Part shown: piece by piece, positions 44,801 to 57,799 of the stretch | Position numbering within the stretch: the stretch's first letter is position 1 | Layout of the letters: each line of letters begins with the position of its first letter | Source: Symbiodinium natans | Lineage: Eukaryota > Sar > Dinophyceae > Suessiales > Symbiodiniaceae | DNA: 64,000 nt | Assembly (NCBI GenBank): GCA_905221605.1 | Contig: CAJNDS010001291.1 | Location: 87,001 to 151,000, forward strand | Direction: 5' to 3' | Position numbers and translations under genes: made by a program | Notes under the pieces: model-generated | Seen by the model: the letters and a program-made list of their open reading frames with translations, nothing else | What the model was told of the DNA's origin: nothing | Databases searched by the model: none

Positions 44801-47800
44801 TGGTCACACTGCACTAATTAGCACGGACACCCTCGACCTCACCCACCCATCACCCCAACTGCCGACATGGACAACAGTAGCCCCCTTCCGATCGAAATTT
44901 TCAGCTTCTAAGATCCTAGCAAGCAGGTGAACTGAATATGGTTTTGGTGCATGTGCAGGAAGTTCATGTAGATTTGCGTTAGCTTCGCTGTTGCAGGGCT
45001 CATTGCAAGGGGGCCTTTGAAGTTTTGCCAACTGGACTCTAGGTTATTCCGGTCATTCGTGATTGGGGTCTAGGGAGTTTTGGGTTTCGGCACCAAGATT
45101 GCAGGCATGGACAGAGCAAAGCGCGTCTTTCCGAACGATCCAACTGGCAAACCACTGCGAAGGGTACTCAGCCCTTGCATTCTAGCCTCGTATTGCAACA
45201 CCTCGGTAATGCCTTCATTCAGGATTGAGAGCTCAGTAGGCAAGACCAGAAGCCCCAACCCTTCTCATTTCAGAAGTCGCAGTGGTAAACGTTTGTGCCA
45301 GATGAGAGCAATCATGGGGACCTGCAGCTCGGAGGTATGCCCAAGGTCGCGGCTGTACGGGTTGCCACCTGGGCTTTCGTACTTCAACGAAGCACTTCTT
45401 ATCGGATTTGTGTTGGTCGAGTATCCGCCACCTGCTGGCTCTCGGCGTGACTTGAGGTGTGTGGTTGGCCAAAACAGCAGCATTGTCAGGCATTCTTGAT
45501 GGAACCCTTGGAGATCTCTGGAGTATCGTTTGGGGTCTGGAGGCTTAGGGCCTAGGGCCTAGGCTTCAGAGGCGTTGCGACAAAGGGCTTCCGAATTGCT
45601 CGAGTTGAGGTCTTTTGCAAGGAGTCTCTCGGGCTGCAGCCCTCAACTCGAGCGTCGTGCAACTGAGTGTAACTGTGTATAACCGTTGAGGAATCACGCT
45701 GTGCTGCTATGCAGTGTTTTGGTATGTTACGGCTCTGGGCTTTTGAGTTTGGGCGACCTAGCTGCACTTGAACGCTCGCGACATGGAAACGATCGGGGCT
45801 TGAGGGTTCCTCTCGGCTCCAAGGTTGTCTCTGTGATTATTGACAACATCCCACGCTGTGTGAGCCAGCTACAGTTGATGGAAGAGGCGCGGCCCTGCTC
45901 CGCCAGACACAAAGATTCATTGGCCCATAAAGATCCCAAGATCTTCTCCGAGCGGCAGACTCGCAAAATCCAACAAGAATCCCAAATCCCCAAAGCAGCC
46001 ACGGAAGTTGGCTTGACTCCTGAGACATTTTTAACACGAAAACCTGAGCCTTCGGTGCATCCCCTCCCCCCGAAGCCTTCGAACCCAGCTGAAAGCCCCA
46101 TCCTCATTAAGGAACTCCTTCTCAACTCCCTGGAAACTGTTTGGCTGATGCTCCAATTTCACGCACCCTAAAGTTTTCCCTGATCCCCTAGCTTCAACTC
46201 TCGTAGGTGCAGAAGCGTGGCTTCACCCGCAAGTTCGCCCGGGCCTTCATTGGGGGTGCAGGGTTTGGGGAGGCTCAGGCAGGATTTGCGGCTTTCTGCC
46301 TACGTCCTGTGCACTTTTACATGCTTCCATCGCTCTGTGTTGTGAGGTCGTAGTTTCCGGCCTCTCGGGTTCTTGGACGGCTTCTTTTTGGCAGAGTCTT
46401 ACACGCTAAGTCCTACCCGTTGTCCCAGGTTTCAGAACTGAAGTCCTGCAACCAGACAGGTTTTCGCACACTGCAGAATCCTAAGATGTGGAACGCTGGG
46501 GCCACTCGGACAGAAGCTTCTCTTTTACCGTCAAAGTGTGAGGCAAAGACTCGAGTTTGACCAGGGCATGTTTTGCAGTTTTGCATATCCGCCTGAATCT
46601 GGGACCTGTGTAAGATTCCCCCTGTGGAGCACCAAAGCCTAGGTTTTCAATACGATCCGTCTCAAATAACGCTGTTTGGTCAGGTTCTCCACGATTTTTT
46701 TCATGGCCAAGTTCCTGCTACCAACTAGCATTCGACGCCCACGATATATTGTTCACAAGCAAGACAGCAGATAAAAGACCCTGGCTCGTTGCCGTAAACA
46801 CAGAGAGGACTTCTTCTACTTGCCGTACGACCCGGTGGAAGGTGTCAATGAAGGCAGGCAATCTGTGGGCGAACTTTTTACCAGAGGTCAAGTATCTGAA
46901 GTCTATTCATTTTCTGTTTTTTTGAGGCTTGTAGAGGCTCCCACCATTGTGCGCAGGCTGCGGTTCAAGCTCTCAAATCGGCGTGTCCACAATGTGTCCA
47001 CGGATCTCGCCATGGAGCCTAGAATCCTAAATGGTCTTGGGTCCCCTAGACCACAAGCTAGCCCTGAAACCCTAATCGCCAATACTTTAACACCCAGAAC
47101 AGTCGAGAACATTTCGAAACATTGAGCCCCGAAGTCCCCAACAATCGCAGCGGTTGCACCAGGTTACGGGCTAATCAGCTTCCTGCGTCCGAGCGTCGCC
47201 CGAGACTTCTACCGGGACTGGCTGGAGTTTCGTGGCTTCCTGGTTCAGCGTTCATCGAAGTCCCGTAAACCCAAGGCGCAAGATCTAGCTGCCAGCTGGA
47301 GTCTTGCCCCTGAAGCCTCTATTATTATTATTGTTGTTATTCTATTTTTTGCTTCCTTGGTTGTGGGAGGAGTTCAATGACACCTTTCTCCGAGTGGCTC
47401 CGGTTCAAGGCAGGGCCTGGCTGGAGCGAAAGGAGAATTCCTTTCTCAGGTCCTGTGGCCCCTTGAAGCCTGAAAAGGGCCCTTCTGTGTTTTGGTGCCC
47501 TAGATTTGGCAACATTGGGCATGTCAGAAAAGCCTCAAAAGCTCTGCCCCTTGCCAAGGCAGGGCCTTGTACGTCCACGCCTCTCCAATACAAGGTGCCT
47601 GCGGAGAGCTGCGAGAGGGGTAGGCCATGGTAGGCCCTACGGGGTTGAGGGGCCAGACTTTCCAACCTTTATTTTGAGGGGATATGCATCCTTGTGGGCT
47701 AGCAGCCATGAGCCGCATACTCCAGAGCTCCCCATAGACCCGCTGGGGGCATGAAGACCCTGAAGTTGAGACCCGAGGATTCTCGGAGCTCTACGAGCGC

Positions 47801-47859
47801 TTCAAGCCTGGCTCAAACGAGAGCCAGGCCTCTTTGGGCTCAGGGCCCTTCGGGTGGTT
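41854..47859. other. About 6 kb with no supported gene
   Basis: Short frames only, although parts of 41854-42168 may still belong to the ankyrin gene. A small plus frame ending at 43550 carries CALCGGGF, a CX2C word, without context. Confidence 0.45.
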
Positions 47860-48134
47860 CTTACTTCGACCTCACAACTGTGACCTTCTGACTTATAATT
47901 CTGACCCCAAGCATATAACATTGATCTATCAGTATTCGCTGTATTATCAATGATAAACTGGAATGGTATTTTAACTTCATCTTCCTCATCTTCCATTCCA
48001 GAATGAACGCCACAACGTCTTCTGCCTGGCATCCTGTTGTTCGGAATCCAATGCGTCACTTGTCCAGACGAGCTCTTCAACAAATGGTTTAGGACAGGAT
48101 CAAACAGTCGCACAAATGTTGCCCTTACGTGCAC
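47860..48134 (-). pseudogene. A+T-rich coding relic 3, possibly viral or transposon-derived
   Basis: On the minus strand the frame from 48134 (GTG) encodes an ordinary-looking peptide with the words FVRLFDPVLNHLL, VTHWIPNNRMPGRRR, SGMEDEEDEVKIPFQFIIDN and YAWGQNYKSEGH. Coding character and A/T-rich third positions stop at about 47860, although the frame runs on to 47802 in unrelated G+C-rich sequence. That abrupt change suggests an inserted fragment. The family is not recognised. A non-ATG start and lack of a natural end mean it is a fragment. Confidence 0.4.
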
Positions 48135-51100
48135 CTAGCTTGGGCCTTATTGCATTGTATTCACCGGAGGCGCAGCAGACTTGGCAGACCTGCACACTCA
48201 CAACCCTATGTCTTGGGTACCTTTGAGCCTCGAGGCCTCTTAACGACCTGGTCTTTATGCCCCCAAATGCCAGCCACTCTAAAGCCTGCCAGACACGAGG
48301 GTGGGACTTTCAAGGGCTTTTGGGGTCGGGTGGCTTGGGTTTTTAGAGCTTCGAATGATTGCGAAGGTGCAGGAAGCTCCCACAGTCTGCTTGTGCCCCT
48401 AAACCCTAAGTCACTAAATCCTTCCCATCTCAGCTCGAAATCCAAAAAAAAAGGCCCAACGATTCTGCAGAAACCGTGCGGTGTAGTTTCTACTCGAAGT
48501 CCAAGCACAAAAAGTTTCCTGACCGCCCAAGCCAGGACCCCAAGTGCAGTCCGCTGTTCCTGCGGAAGCCGCCTGTAAATGCCAGGCGCCCAGGCACCTC
48601 CCTCGCTGCCAATTCAAGCGCCCACCTAGCAGTGAACTGTAGAGACAAGGTATTCGGTCATCATGGTGAATTGCATGGTGAGATTGCGCTTGGGATTCGG
48701 ACGGGGCACGGTAGGCAAGGGGCAAACCGTTGTATTTGGCATGCCGAAAGCCGGTGTGTCTTACTTCCGTGTAGGAATCGAAGTATGCGTTTGAACGTTT
48801 CGTTTTGTGGGCTCGGAAAGCCGTACCCTCAGCCCTGAAGTGCGAGGGCCAGGAAGAAGCTCCGAAGTATCCCCAGAACCCGGCTTCCAGTAAGGAGAAC
48901 GCTGCGCCCCAGCGGCCAAAGGCTCGCTTTAACGGCAGTTTAGCGTGTTTCTTGAGTTTTCTGAGAGTGGGGCTCAATCACCGCCGTGATTGAGAGATGG
49001 GATATGCCGGGAAACTAATGCTGTTGTCCGCCAAGAGCTTGATTGCTGCGACAGGCTTGGAAGCTTGGTTGAGCTCAGAAGAACCTTGAGCCTTCGGTGC
49101 TCAGCGTTCAAATCACGATGAAGCAAGACGCTAAATCCTCAGCCGCAGTTTTAGAATCTGAATACCTCAGACCGACGATAACCACGGAGAATTGGCAAAA
49201 AAAGGATTGGTCCGTATTGGTCCGTAAACCTGAACCCAAGCCCTAGTGCAGTGTCTCTTCGGTCGTGCCCGCACAGCATTGCAGAACCCTTCGGCAACAG
49301 CACCGCAGGCAAGCCGAATGGGCGCGCGGCGACACTGTTTGGCCCCGAGCCCTCGGAAGTGCAATGGTGGATAGCATCTCCTGTCCAACCCCAAAGATCG
49401 TTGATTGCCCGGCATGAGCTTTGGATTTTTCAGGTCCTACAAGGTCCTTGAAGGTCCTAACGGTCCTAACGGTCCTCACGGTCCGAACGGTCCTGACGCC
49501 TTCCATGCCTTATAAGTCTCCAAGTTCCGAAACCAAAGCCGATTCTGAGCCCTAAGCCTATCATGGCTCGTCTCCTTTTCATGTCCAGTCCAGCGTGGGC
49601 AGCGGAACCCGCCTTCGAAATTGAACCAAAACATCACACTTCAAAGCGTCCGGCGCCTTAACGCCCGTCAGGTCCCCGCTGTTCAGCTGGGCTCCAGGAG
49701 CGCTGCGCAGCTGGGAATTTCGGTTTGGGGCTGGATCCGCAGAAAGCCCTCTAGCATACGGTGCTACAGTACACCCAAACTGGGCCAAACTCTTGACCGA
49801 AATCCTCAAAACATTATGCAAAACACCATTTATGCTGCCACAGGACTCCGTATGCCCCAACTGCGGGGCGAAGGCTGGGTCGTGCGAGCTTCATTTTGTT
49901 TCATTTTGTGTGGCGGGGAGCTGTGGGGGGCCCGCTTTGCCCTTGACGTCACAATTGCCGGTGCTCCAAATTGGCACTGCCAACGGCATGGGCTCACTGA
50001 TGCTCACTGGATCACTTTCCGTCCCACGACATGCGGGTTTTTGTTTTCTGCACGTACACAGAGCCCAGTTCGTGCTTGCATGCAGTCTAAGTCAATTGCC
50101 ACCTTGCTGGACGCATCTGGGCACCCGGAATAGTGTGCACAAAAGCCTGATGAGATGAACGGGTCTCCCACCCCCCAACAATGTCTCTGCTTGCGGGAAA
50201 TGCAATGTTCACTTTGCAGTGCTGCCGTTGATCCCTTTTAGACCTGTACATAACACGCCGCTGAGAACTCTAAGCTTGCCAAGATTGAGGAGTGTGTGGG
50301 TAATTTCAAAGATAGCGCTTTGCACCACATGCGGACTTCGGGCTCTGAATCACATGATGTGGGTTTGGGAGTTGCTGCGAAGAAGCAGTCCGAGACCGTG
50401 TTCAATCATAGGATGGGGTAGGATGATCACCACCTGAAGTACTTCTCCCACCTGCCACAAATAAACAGCGGTTTTATGCAATCACGAAAGCTGGCTCCTT
50501 GGAGCGTGCGGGAGTTGTCGTTTACCAATCGTTCTAATTCTATGTTATTATTATTTTTTTTTTCTCTCTCTCTCTCTCACTCAAGTGTTTCAGGTGGGTC
50601 AAAAGGCGACCGCGGCATTAAGTGGTATGAACATCAGCTAGTTATTGTAACGGGCCACCACCCCCCAATCTTATCCCAATCTTCAACCCCCCCCCCCCCA
50701 CGGTGAAGGCTTATTGTAGTTGATTTTTGGGACCCCCCCTCTCCCCAAAAAACATGCAACAAAAATGAAACAAAGAGAAAGGCCATTGTTGCTTGTTGGA
50801 ACGCAGCCAACAGCTTGCTTGTTGTGCAAAAGCACCGGTGCATGTCCGGCTTTCGTCGCCGCAGTCTCAAGTGCCCGCATTGGTCAGGATGTGCACCAGC
50901 CCCCCAAAATGCCAAAACTTCCCAAAAAACACGGTGAGGCCAACAGTTGAAAGTGCAAGCTTCATAAGCGTAGCAAAGCCCTCGAACCGACCCGAATGCA
51001 ACCGCGACGGAGGTGCAGGTGGAGGCCGAGGTCGCCAGGACCATCACACAGCCAAGCTGTTGGTAGAGTGAGGTCACTGAGTTCACTGAGTTCATTGGGT

Positions 51101-54100
51101 TCACTGAGTTCGTGGATGAAGCTAAACCCCCCAGCACCTCAACACCTAGGCCTGGCTTTCCAAGGTTGAGGCAGTAGTAGCTGGGCTGCACTCCTTCCCA
51201 TTTGAGTCCTCTGTAGCTTGTGTGCTGTAAGTCGTGTATGGAAGATTCCTTGGCAGAGGGTTGGGTCCACACTTTGGTAGATTTGTGGCGTCGGCTTTTG
51301 GGTTTCCACGCCAATATGCAACAGCTGGCTGCTGTGGGTCGAGTGGTCCTGTTTGGACCATGAGCATGGCGGGCTTCTGGTGAAAACCAAATGAGGCCAG
51401 GCACGGATTCAGAAGGCATTGCGCATCCCTTTAAATCCCGATGTGAAATTTTACGGGAATGGTGTGCCACTGCTAAGTGCAAAGTCACTGTACGCTCGGC
51501 AGAGGTTCAGGATTTTGCCCCTGAGCCCTTGCCTTGCGGACGCTTCGCTCCGATGCTTTGAAGACCTTTGCCAGCTCACCATGGGCTGGAGAGGGCTGGA
51601 GATTTGAGTCCAGTGCTTGTCAGAGGCTCACTTGTTGGCATCACCCTTTGATTGTCCTGCTATTTACTGTACGCTGAAACGATCTGGGCATGTCTCAGTA
51701 GCAGGGCGCTCGGAAGGACGATGACAAGCCACTAATGTCGTTGATCAGAGTGTCTGAGACATGCCCAGCTCCCTTTGCAATCGGAAGGGCTCCCTTAGCG
51801 CTTCAAGTCACCTTTGAATCCTGGAATGGCAGCTCGAGGGTTCGGGTCTTCGAGGTGCAGGAGGTTTAGGTGCAAGAGCCCGATTGAGCCCCTTAAAGCC
51901 CCCTTAGAGCCCTTAAGCCCAAGCTTTGAATATTCGCAAACCCAGAAGAGCTGCCATTGTGAACAGATGGGAGGAGAAGGGGCGGCGGAAAACCGGAGAC
52001 GTGTTTGGGGAGTTCTCAATGACATCAGAGAGATATGTTCAGGCCGAGGCTTTTGGCCTGTGTGTTGAGAGCTGTAAGCCCCTAAGCAAATTTTGGAGAC
52101 GTGCGGCTTAAGTTACCCATGTCTTTTGTGGAGCATTTGCGCAGGGGGCACACGAGCGCTTTCTAGCGACTCAGCCGACCATGGTCCGCCTGGATCTCAT
52201 GCAGAATTGGGAGGCTAGCGGTTTGCATGAGTCATGGGCACCTGGGAGCCAGCTGCGAGCGGAGTTTCTGCTCTGCACGTGAGTAGTTTTCACGCGACGC
52301 AGCCTGGGATGCATCAGAGGGCCCGACGCCTCGGACACGTTAAACCCAAGCTAAGACCCAAACTTTCAGCATGTTTGGGGGCCCAGGCTACGTTTCCGAA
52401 GGCTCTTCGGATTCGTCCGGCTCGGAGTCCAGTGAGGAGTTACCGCAAGTGCAGAGGCACCCGGAATTCGGTTTCGACCGTTTCAGGGCTTCAGGGCTGA
52501 GTTTCTTGAGGGTCCATGGAAAAGAGGCTGACCACGAAGCCAAGGCGAATGTTGTTTTTTAGATTTTTCGCATCTCTAACTTGCGCAGAAGCATGCCATT
52601 CTTCTTAGAGGCCGAGGTTGAGAATTCAAAGTTTGGGCATCGGAGACTTGGAGCTTAAAAAGCTTGCGCTGGCAGTGATCTTGCAGCGATCTGTCGGAGT
52701 AGTTTCCCGGAACTGTTGAAGGAGTTTGTGGGGAAGCAGCGCATTTGTTTAGAGCCTGAAGTATACATCCAATGCCATCAAACCCCCTGGCGATAAGCCT
52801 GGCAGGTTGGAGACCAAGCGAATGATGGCTGAGGCCGATATGGGTCTCGGCCATCGGGTGGCTTGGGAGCAGCGCTTTGTGGGTAGAGTTTTTCATCGCC
52901 CGACGCAAGCAGAAGGTAGCAGCTGAATGGTTTGTATTTTGTATTTTTCTAGGGAGACATCGTGAACACAGCTTAGGTGCTGCAGTTTACTACGGTGTGC
53001 GGAGATCGTGCTTGCGCAGTGTGCAGAAAGCATCAAGGCTCTGAGTGCCGGCCGGCCTCAAGCCCAAGGTTGCCTTAAACCTAACCATGCCCTAAACTTT
53101 CCTCAGCCTTAGCAGCCTTAGACCTCATTTCCAGGCCTTGCGAGCTGGGTCTGAGTCGCCTGAGTCGCCTGACCGGGCAGTGCGAGGGCGGGAGATGAGG
53201 CACGAGCTGTCCTTCCTTCAGGTCACGGTTGGCCAGTCCTTCGCAGGAGCATTAGATACGTCACGAGCTTCAGGTCACGAGCCAAGGTCTCGGGATTTGA
53301 TGGTCCTCTGTGCAGAATTTCGCAGTGCAACCGAGCTGGGATGGGAGCTAACAGCACGAGGACAGCCCAACAAGAAAGCCCCTTGGGAACCCGACGTCTG
53401 GCACAGGCCGCCGCGGCTTGTGCAGTGGCGCACGCCTTGGGCAAGCCTGTTGGGGGTTTGGGAGGCTTCGGGCTTTGCAGCGAGGGGGGTGGGGGGGGCT
53501 TGTTGACATTTGAATCTTCAGGCATCAAGCTTTTGCGGCTTTGACTTTGGCCTGAGGGCCCACTATATCACTATATAGACTATATGAAACTACCCAAACC
53601 GGGGTTTCTGGATTCTGCTGATCCTGCCCGTTCTTTCAGGCCGAAGAGACTGCACAACGCCGAAGCCAGGGCCACATAATTGGTCGCGGTTGGGAGCATG
53701 AGTGTTGAGCGCAGCCCTCTTCGAATTCTTTCCTGAGCAATATGAGTCTTGGTGCTGCAGCGGATTCTGTGTGTAGGGGCTCTTGTCGCTCTAGGTTCGG
53801 GGGTGGGCTTCCTTCCCAGCGAACGCGGCTGGCTGGCTTTGTCAGAATGGGGGAACGCTGCTGTTCAGCACTTTGCCTGGGGGCACTTCGTGCAACAAAC
53901 ATCCTCTTCTCGGGTTGGAAGCCAAACCCGCAAACCCAAAACCCCAAAACCCATCCGGAGCCGGTGCTGCAGGCCCTTCCGCGTGCCACCCGCCTGTATC
54001 GGGAACCCTCGCCGGCGGCTGCGCTCAGAAATCAGTGGGGACGTGCGCTGTTTTATCGGCTTCAGAGGGCCGAGTTTACTTGTGTGGCGTGGGGGTGATT

Positions 54101-56379
54101 TGGAGCTTCGGCGTTCACTTGTCGCTTCTTCCCACACACACACATACACCTAACTCTTGAAGCCCCACCTCCAAAGCCGAACTCCCGAGGTACCTACCCC
54201 CGCGGCCGTGCGCTTTGCAGCCAAGCGTGAGCGTAGGCGACCAACAGGGACTTGCAAGGTTCCAGGCTGTGAAGCTTGTCCACTTCAGAGTGGAGGGCTG
54301 GGATGAGTTCCCCCCTCCACCTTATCCACCTTATTCACCTTCTCCGTGGTGAGTTAAGTTTGTTATGACTGCGAAACATCAAAAAGCCTTCTTGTGCAAC
54401 GAGTTTTTCAGAGATTCCTCGGCACAGGTGCGGAGTTCGTTTCCGAGCGGGGCGTGTAGGGCTCAGACTTTGGCCGATTTGCGGGACTCCAAAGGACTCC
54501 AGAGGACTCCAAAGGACTCCAGAGGACTTCAGACCTCAGAGGCTTAGCTCATCTTAGCTCCGTCGACCCAAGAAGCACAGAAACCGTTAGACCCCAACTG
54601 GCAGATGTGCCAGGAAGGAGCCCCAAATCCAATCCCCCACCCCCCCCCCCAAGAAACGGCATTTCTTGAAACTACCTCGTCGCTGCGGGTCCCCAGCATC
54701 CCCAATTCACAGATAAGAATGGGTTGTAGAGGTTCCGGATCGAGGGTCAGAGACCCAGCAGCCAAGCTCCCAAACCCACAAGTCTATGAAGGAGTCACCA
54801 ACTGGGAGCAGACAATCCTTATCCTGGTGCAGTTTCTGAAGGCGAACTACCTGGAAAAGTCAGTACGACGAAGTATGAAATTTGCCTGCAAGCCCCGTTT
54901 TCAGACGCATTCCCCGCAGAAGCCCTCACGATTCCCCCATTTGCTTGAAGGCAAGAGACGGGACTTGCAGTCGCCGCAGCTGGAAGGCGGGCAAGTCGTT
55001 TGCACGTTATACTTCGGGGCCTTTGAGGGAACTCCTTGATGTCCTTGATGTCCTTGGGGTGTCCAGGTCTTCAAGGCCACGCCCAGCTTGGCTCTTTTGC
55101 ACTTGCTGGATCTGAAAGGGTGAAAGGGGCTGATCTGGGCTTTTGGAACACTCTTGGATCTGAATTGCAACATCTATCACTCCTGAGCCCTGAGCCTCAT
55201 CGCTCCTGCGAGTCAATGACGACGGGACCTTCGACTACCCTTCTGCGCGATCCTGGTACACCCGGAAGCACTTCGCAAAGGTCGGTCCTCGCATCCGCGT
55301 TTGCAAGCATCGGGTATGCAGCCAGGTTTTCACAACTCTAAAAGTAGAAGGGAAGCCGAGGCTTCAATTGTGCACCCTTCACGAGAAGTGGTCTTCTTGG
55401 TGATTGTTAAGTTGTCCAGGAAAGTGACTCTCACCCTCATGTTTAGAACGGCCATACCTAGAACAACGAGCGCATGTCTGCCACGATGTCCAGAGGTTGC
55501 AGTTGCCCCACCTGCCAAAATTTTGGGGCTGCACACCCGAATTCTTGCTGCGAGGCTCTGTCGCGGCAGACGTCACGGGCCAAGGCACACGACGTGGAGT
55601 TGCAGGGCTTTGGACGAGGTTTTGTTGGGGTTTTCTGTGGCCGGGTGAGAGAGGAGTGCAGTGGAGAGATGAACATCGGCGATCTTCAGGCTTCACCACC
55701 TAGCTGCAAGCGCTCAGACACTGTGTCTCCCTTGATCGCTTTGGCGGCTTTGGGTTGTTCAACGTCTGCCATTCCTTTCCGGGGCAGGTTCTGTGCCCCT
55801 CGCCGACCCGCGAGAACGAGGAGAATGTGGCGGAGCAGAAGGCGGAGGAGGCGGGGTGTTGAAAGCAACCCTTCGTATCATCCCAACCTCACACCACAAC
55901 TCTGAGCATGCCGTGCGCCAAAAAGGCCATAGACGGAGTCAAGGAAGAGTCGTCGGCCCGGCACCTGGAAGGTCTAAAGGCTGCAGGGGCCGTGAGTTCG
56001 CTCAATGCTTTTGGGCCACACCGAAAGCTGCCCTATGTAGCCTATGCTACCTTCTGTACTCCAGGAATCGCCAACAGTCTCCTTGCCAGCTTGGAGGGAG
56101 AGAGAGAGAGAGAGAGAGAGAGCGCAGAAGTATTCCATCCATGCCTTCCTCTCTGGACCCCGCCCCCCCCCCTCCGTTCAGGAGTCGCCCGCCCGAGGTG
56201 CTTGTCCTCAGAACCCCAAGCGATCCAAGCAGTCGCGTAGTGCTCTGAGGCTTCGGCGCGCTCCCGGCCAGCTTCTGGAGGATCGCGGCAGATGTCGGCA
56301 CTTGCCTTGGTGGAGGGGGTGGGGGAAAGGGAGAGAAATGATAAAAAGGGGGTTTCAAGGGTCTGGGTGTTGGTGTGTT
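48135..56379. other. About 8.2 kb with no supported gene
   Basis: Contains small tandem repeats only: a 9-bp GGTCCTAAC array at about 49433-49497, TTCACTGAG at about 51066-51112, a 10-bp GGACTCCAGA array at about 54482-54530, and (GA)n at about 56095-56121. There are C/G-runs near 50690 and 54640. Two plus frames with Cys pairs (about 49855: CPNCG; about 55497: CSCPTC) have no supporting context. Confidence 0.45.
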
Positions 56380-56522
56380 GTCTTGTCTGCTTCATTCATA
56401 TTTTCTCATCCCTGTCTCCTACTTGTTCTCTGCCCTCGTCGCCTCCTTCATCTGATTTGTTTTCGTCATGTCTAATTGTTTGTATTTTGTCACCTCTCTT
56501 GTTTACCCCTACTCCCTTGTAG

Positions 56523-56648
56523 CGGTCAACATGTGTTAAGTATGAGCAACCCCCGATTGAAGCAACTGAAGAAGTTATGAAAGCTCCACCTGAAGAAGTA
56601 AAACCGAAAAACGAAAGCAAGCCTGCAAAAACTACCCGGAAGTATTAA
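56523..56648 (+). pseudogene. A+T-rich relic 4a: Glu/Pro/Lys-rich fragment
   Basis: Open from after a TAG to TAA at 56646-56648. It encodes 41 residues with the words KYEQPPIEATEEV and PPEEVKPKNESKP. It is low-complexity and charged, without an ATG at its start. It begins a group of short same-strand frames in an A+T-rich island. Confidence 0.25.
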
Positions 56649-56701
56649 TGTAGTTGAGTTGGTTGGATGTTGCACTTTTAGTATGAAGATGCTACCAACA
56701 A

Positions 56702-57082
56702 GTGTTAAACAGACCCGCCCAATTATTGTACGGCTCAGCCAACCGAAACAGTTCCAGTGAATCAGCAGAAGGCAGCCATGGATCCAAGGTAGAACAAAAA
56801 CTAAGAAAAGATATACTGGTAGAAGAAGAGATGAGGAAGAAAATGCGAAGTGAAACATTTGCCGTTCCAAATGTTCCAGTTGCTGGAAACCAAGTGGAAC
56901 ACGAACGACCCGTAAGAACGAAAAAGGTCGTGAGACAACCAGCGGCTTCAGAATTTCTACATCAGTCATGTAATGACATGAATCGCTTAAGACAACAAGA
57001 AAAGCAAGCAAAGACAAATCGGTTCAGAACCCGTATGTTTTCGTTCTTGCTAGCATTTTCTGTTATATCTACATTAATATGA
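56702..57082 (+). pseudogene. A+T-rich relic 4b: charged protein with C-terminal hydrophobic segment
   Basis: A 126-codon frame opening at GTG. It is rich in Lys/Glu/Arg (EQKLRKDILVEEEMRKK) and ends in a basic run then a hydrophobic tail (MFSFLLAFSVISTLI) that could be a tail anchor. A second plus frame over 56690-56790 also reads sensibly (NYCTAQPTETVPVNQQK), suggesting a frameshift. The long minus-strand frame over the same bases is the complement of the purine-rich coding strand and is not favoured. No family is recognised. Confidence 0.3.
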
Positions 57083-57146
57083 ATAATGAGTCTTCTAAAG
57101 GCAAAGCGAATTGCACACGAAAACCCATGTCTAGCGTTATTATGAT

Positions 57147-57383
57147 ATGGACGATACATTCGGTGTTGCTTCTCGCAGGAAGAACATGCAAGGCATGAAC
57201 ATGGTGATGAAAGATCCAGAGTACAGAGGCAACACTGTCAGACGATGCAGCAATTGGCTACAACGTCAGAAGAAAGCAACGTATCAGGGACAACTAGGTG
57301 AAGTTAATCGTCAGTTGGAAGGGCCAGTGATGCCTGTAAGGACAAAAGGAGGAAATACAAAAGAAACGAAAAGACTTATTTAG
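57147..57383 (+). pseudogene. A+T-rich relic 4c: small basic frame
   Basis: A 78-codon frame opening at a non-ATG codon, basic and Gln/Asn/Arg-rich (words MVMKDPEYRGNT, SNWLQRQKKATYQG). It follows 4b by 64 bases on the same strand. No family is recognised. Confidence 0.3.
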
Positions 57384-57436
57384 GCCGAAATATACTTTAA
57401 ACCTAGCATATACTGTACTATACGAGAAAAACATAA

Positions 57437-57613
57437 AGATCTGATTCAAAACTTAGACCAACCTACGATGAACTGATAGGCATGATTGAAGAACAAGGCG
57501 ACCCCAACACACCACCCTTGAGCAAACTATTGATAGAAGGGCCACAGTATTTAGAAGCGGCATTATTTAGAAACAACCAATGTGGTAGTCAGTTTGATAA
57601 CATTGATATTTGA
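57437..57613 (+). pseudogene. A+T-rich relic 4d: acidic fragment with overlapping frame
   Basis: The frame from 57437 to TGA at 57611-57613 reads LRPTYDELIGMIEEQGDP and LLIEGPQYLEAALF. In the next frame, about 57553-57668 reads VVVSLITLIFEDGLPFALMV, equally protein-like, so a frameshift probably joins them in the ancestor. This is a decayed coding region of unknown family. Confidence 0.35.
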
Positions 57614-57799
57614 GGATGGTTTACCTTTTGCATTAATGGTTTTCCACCAGCGTCTTTTTTTATCTGAATGATGAGGAACTGCGTCAAGTCTTTCGTTGTA
57701 GGAATGATGAAATGTGGGTCTTTCAAGTTTAACTTATTTATATCACATGAACCCTTACTTTGGCGGCGTCAATCTGTTGGATTAGAGCCCAGCCGTCAA

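Noticed and set aside
56526-57017. 163-codon hydrophobic minus-strand frame in the A+T-rich island
   Set aside because: It is the complement of a purine-rich plus strand that reads as charged protein; plus-strand frames explain the composition better.
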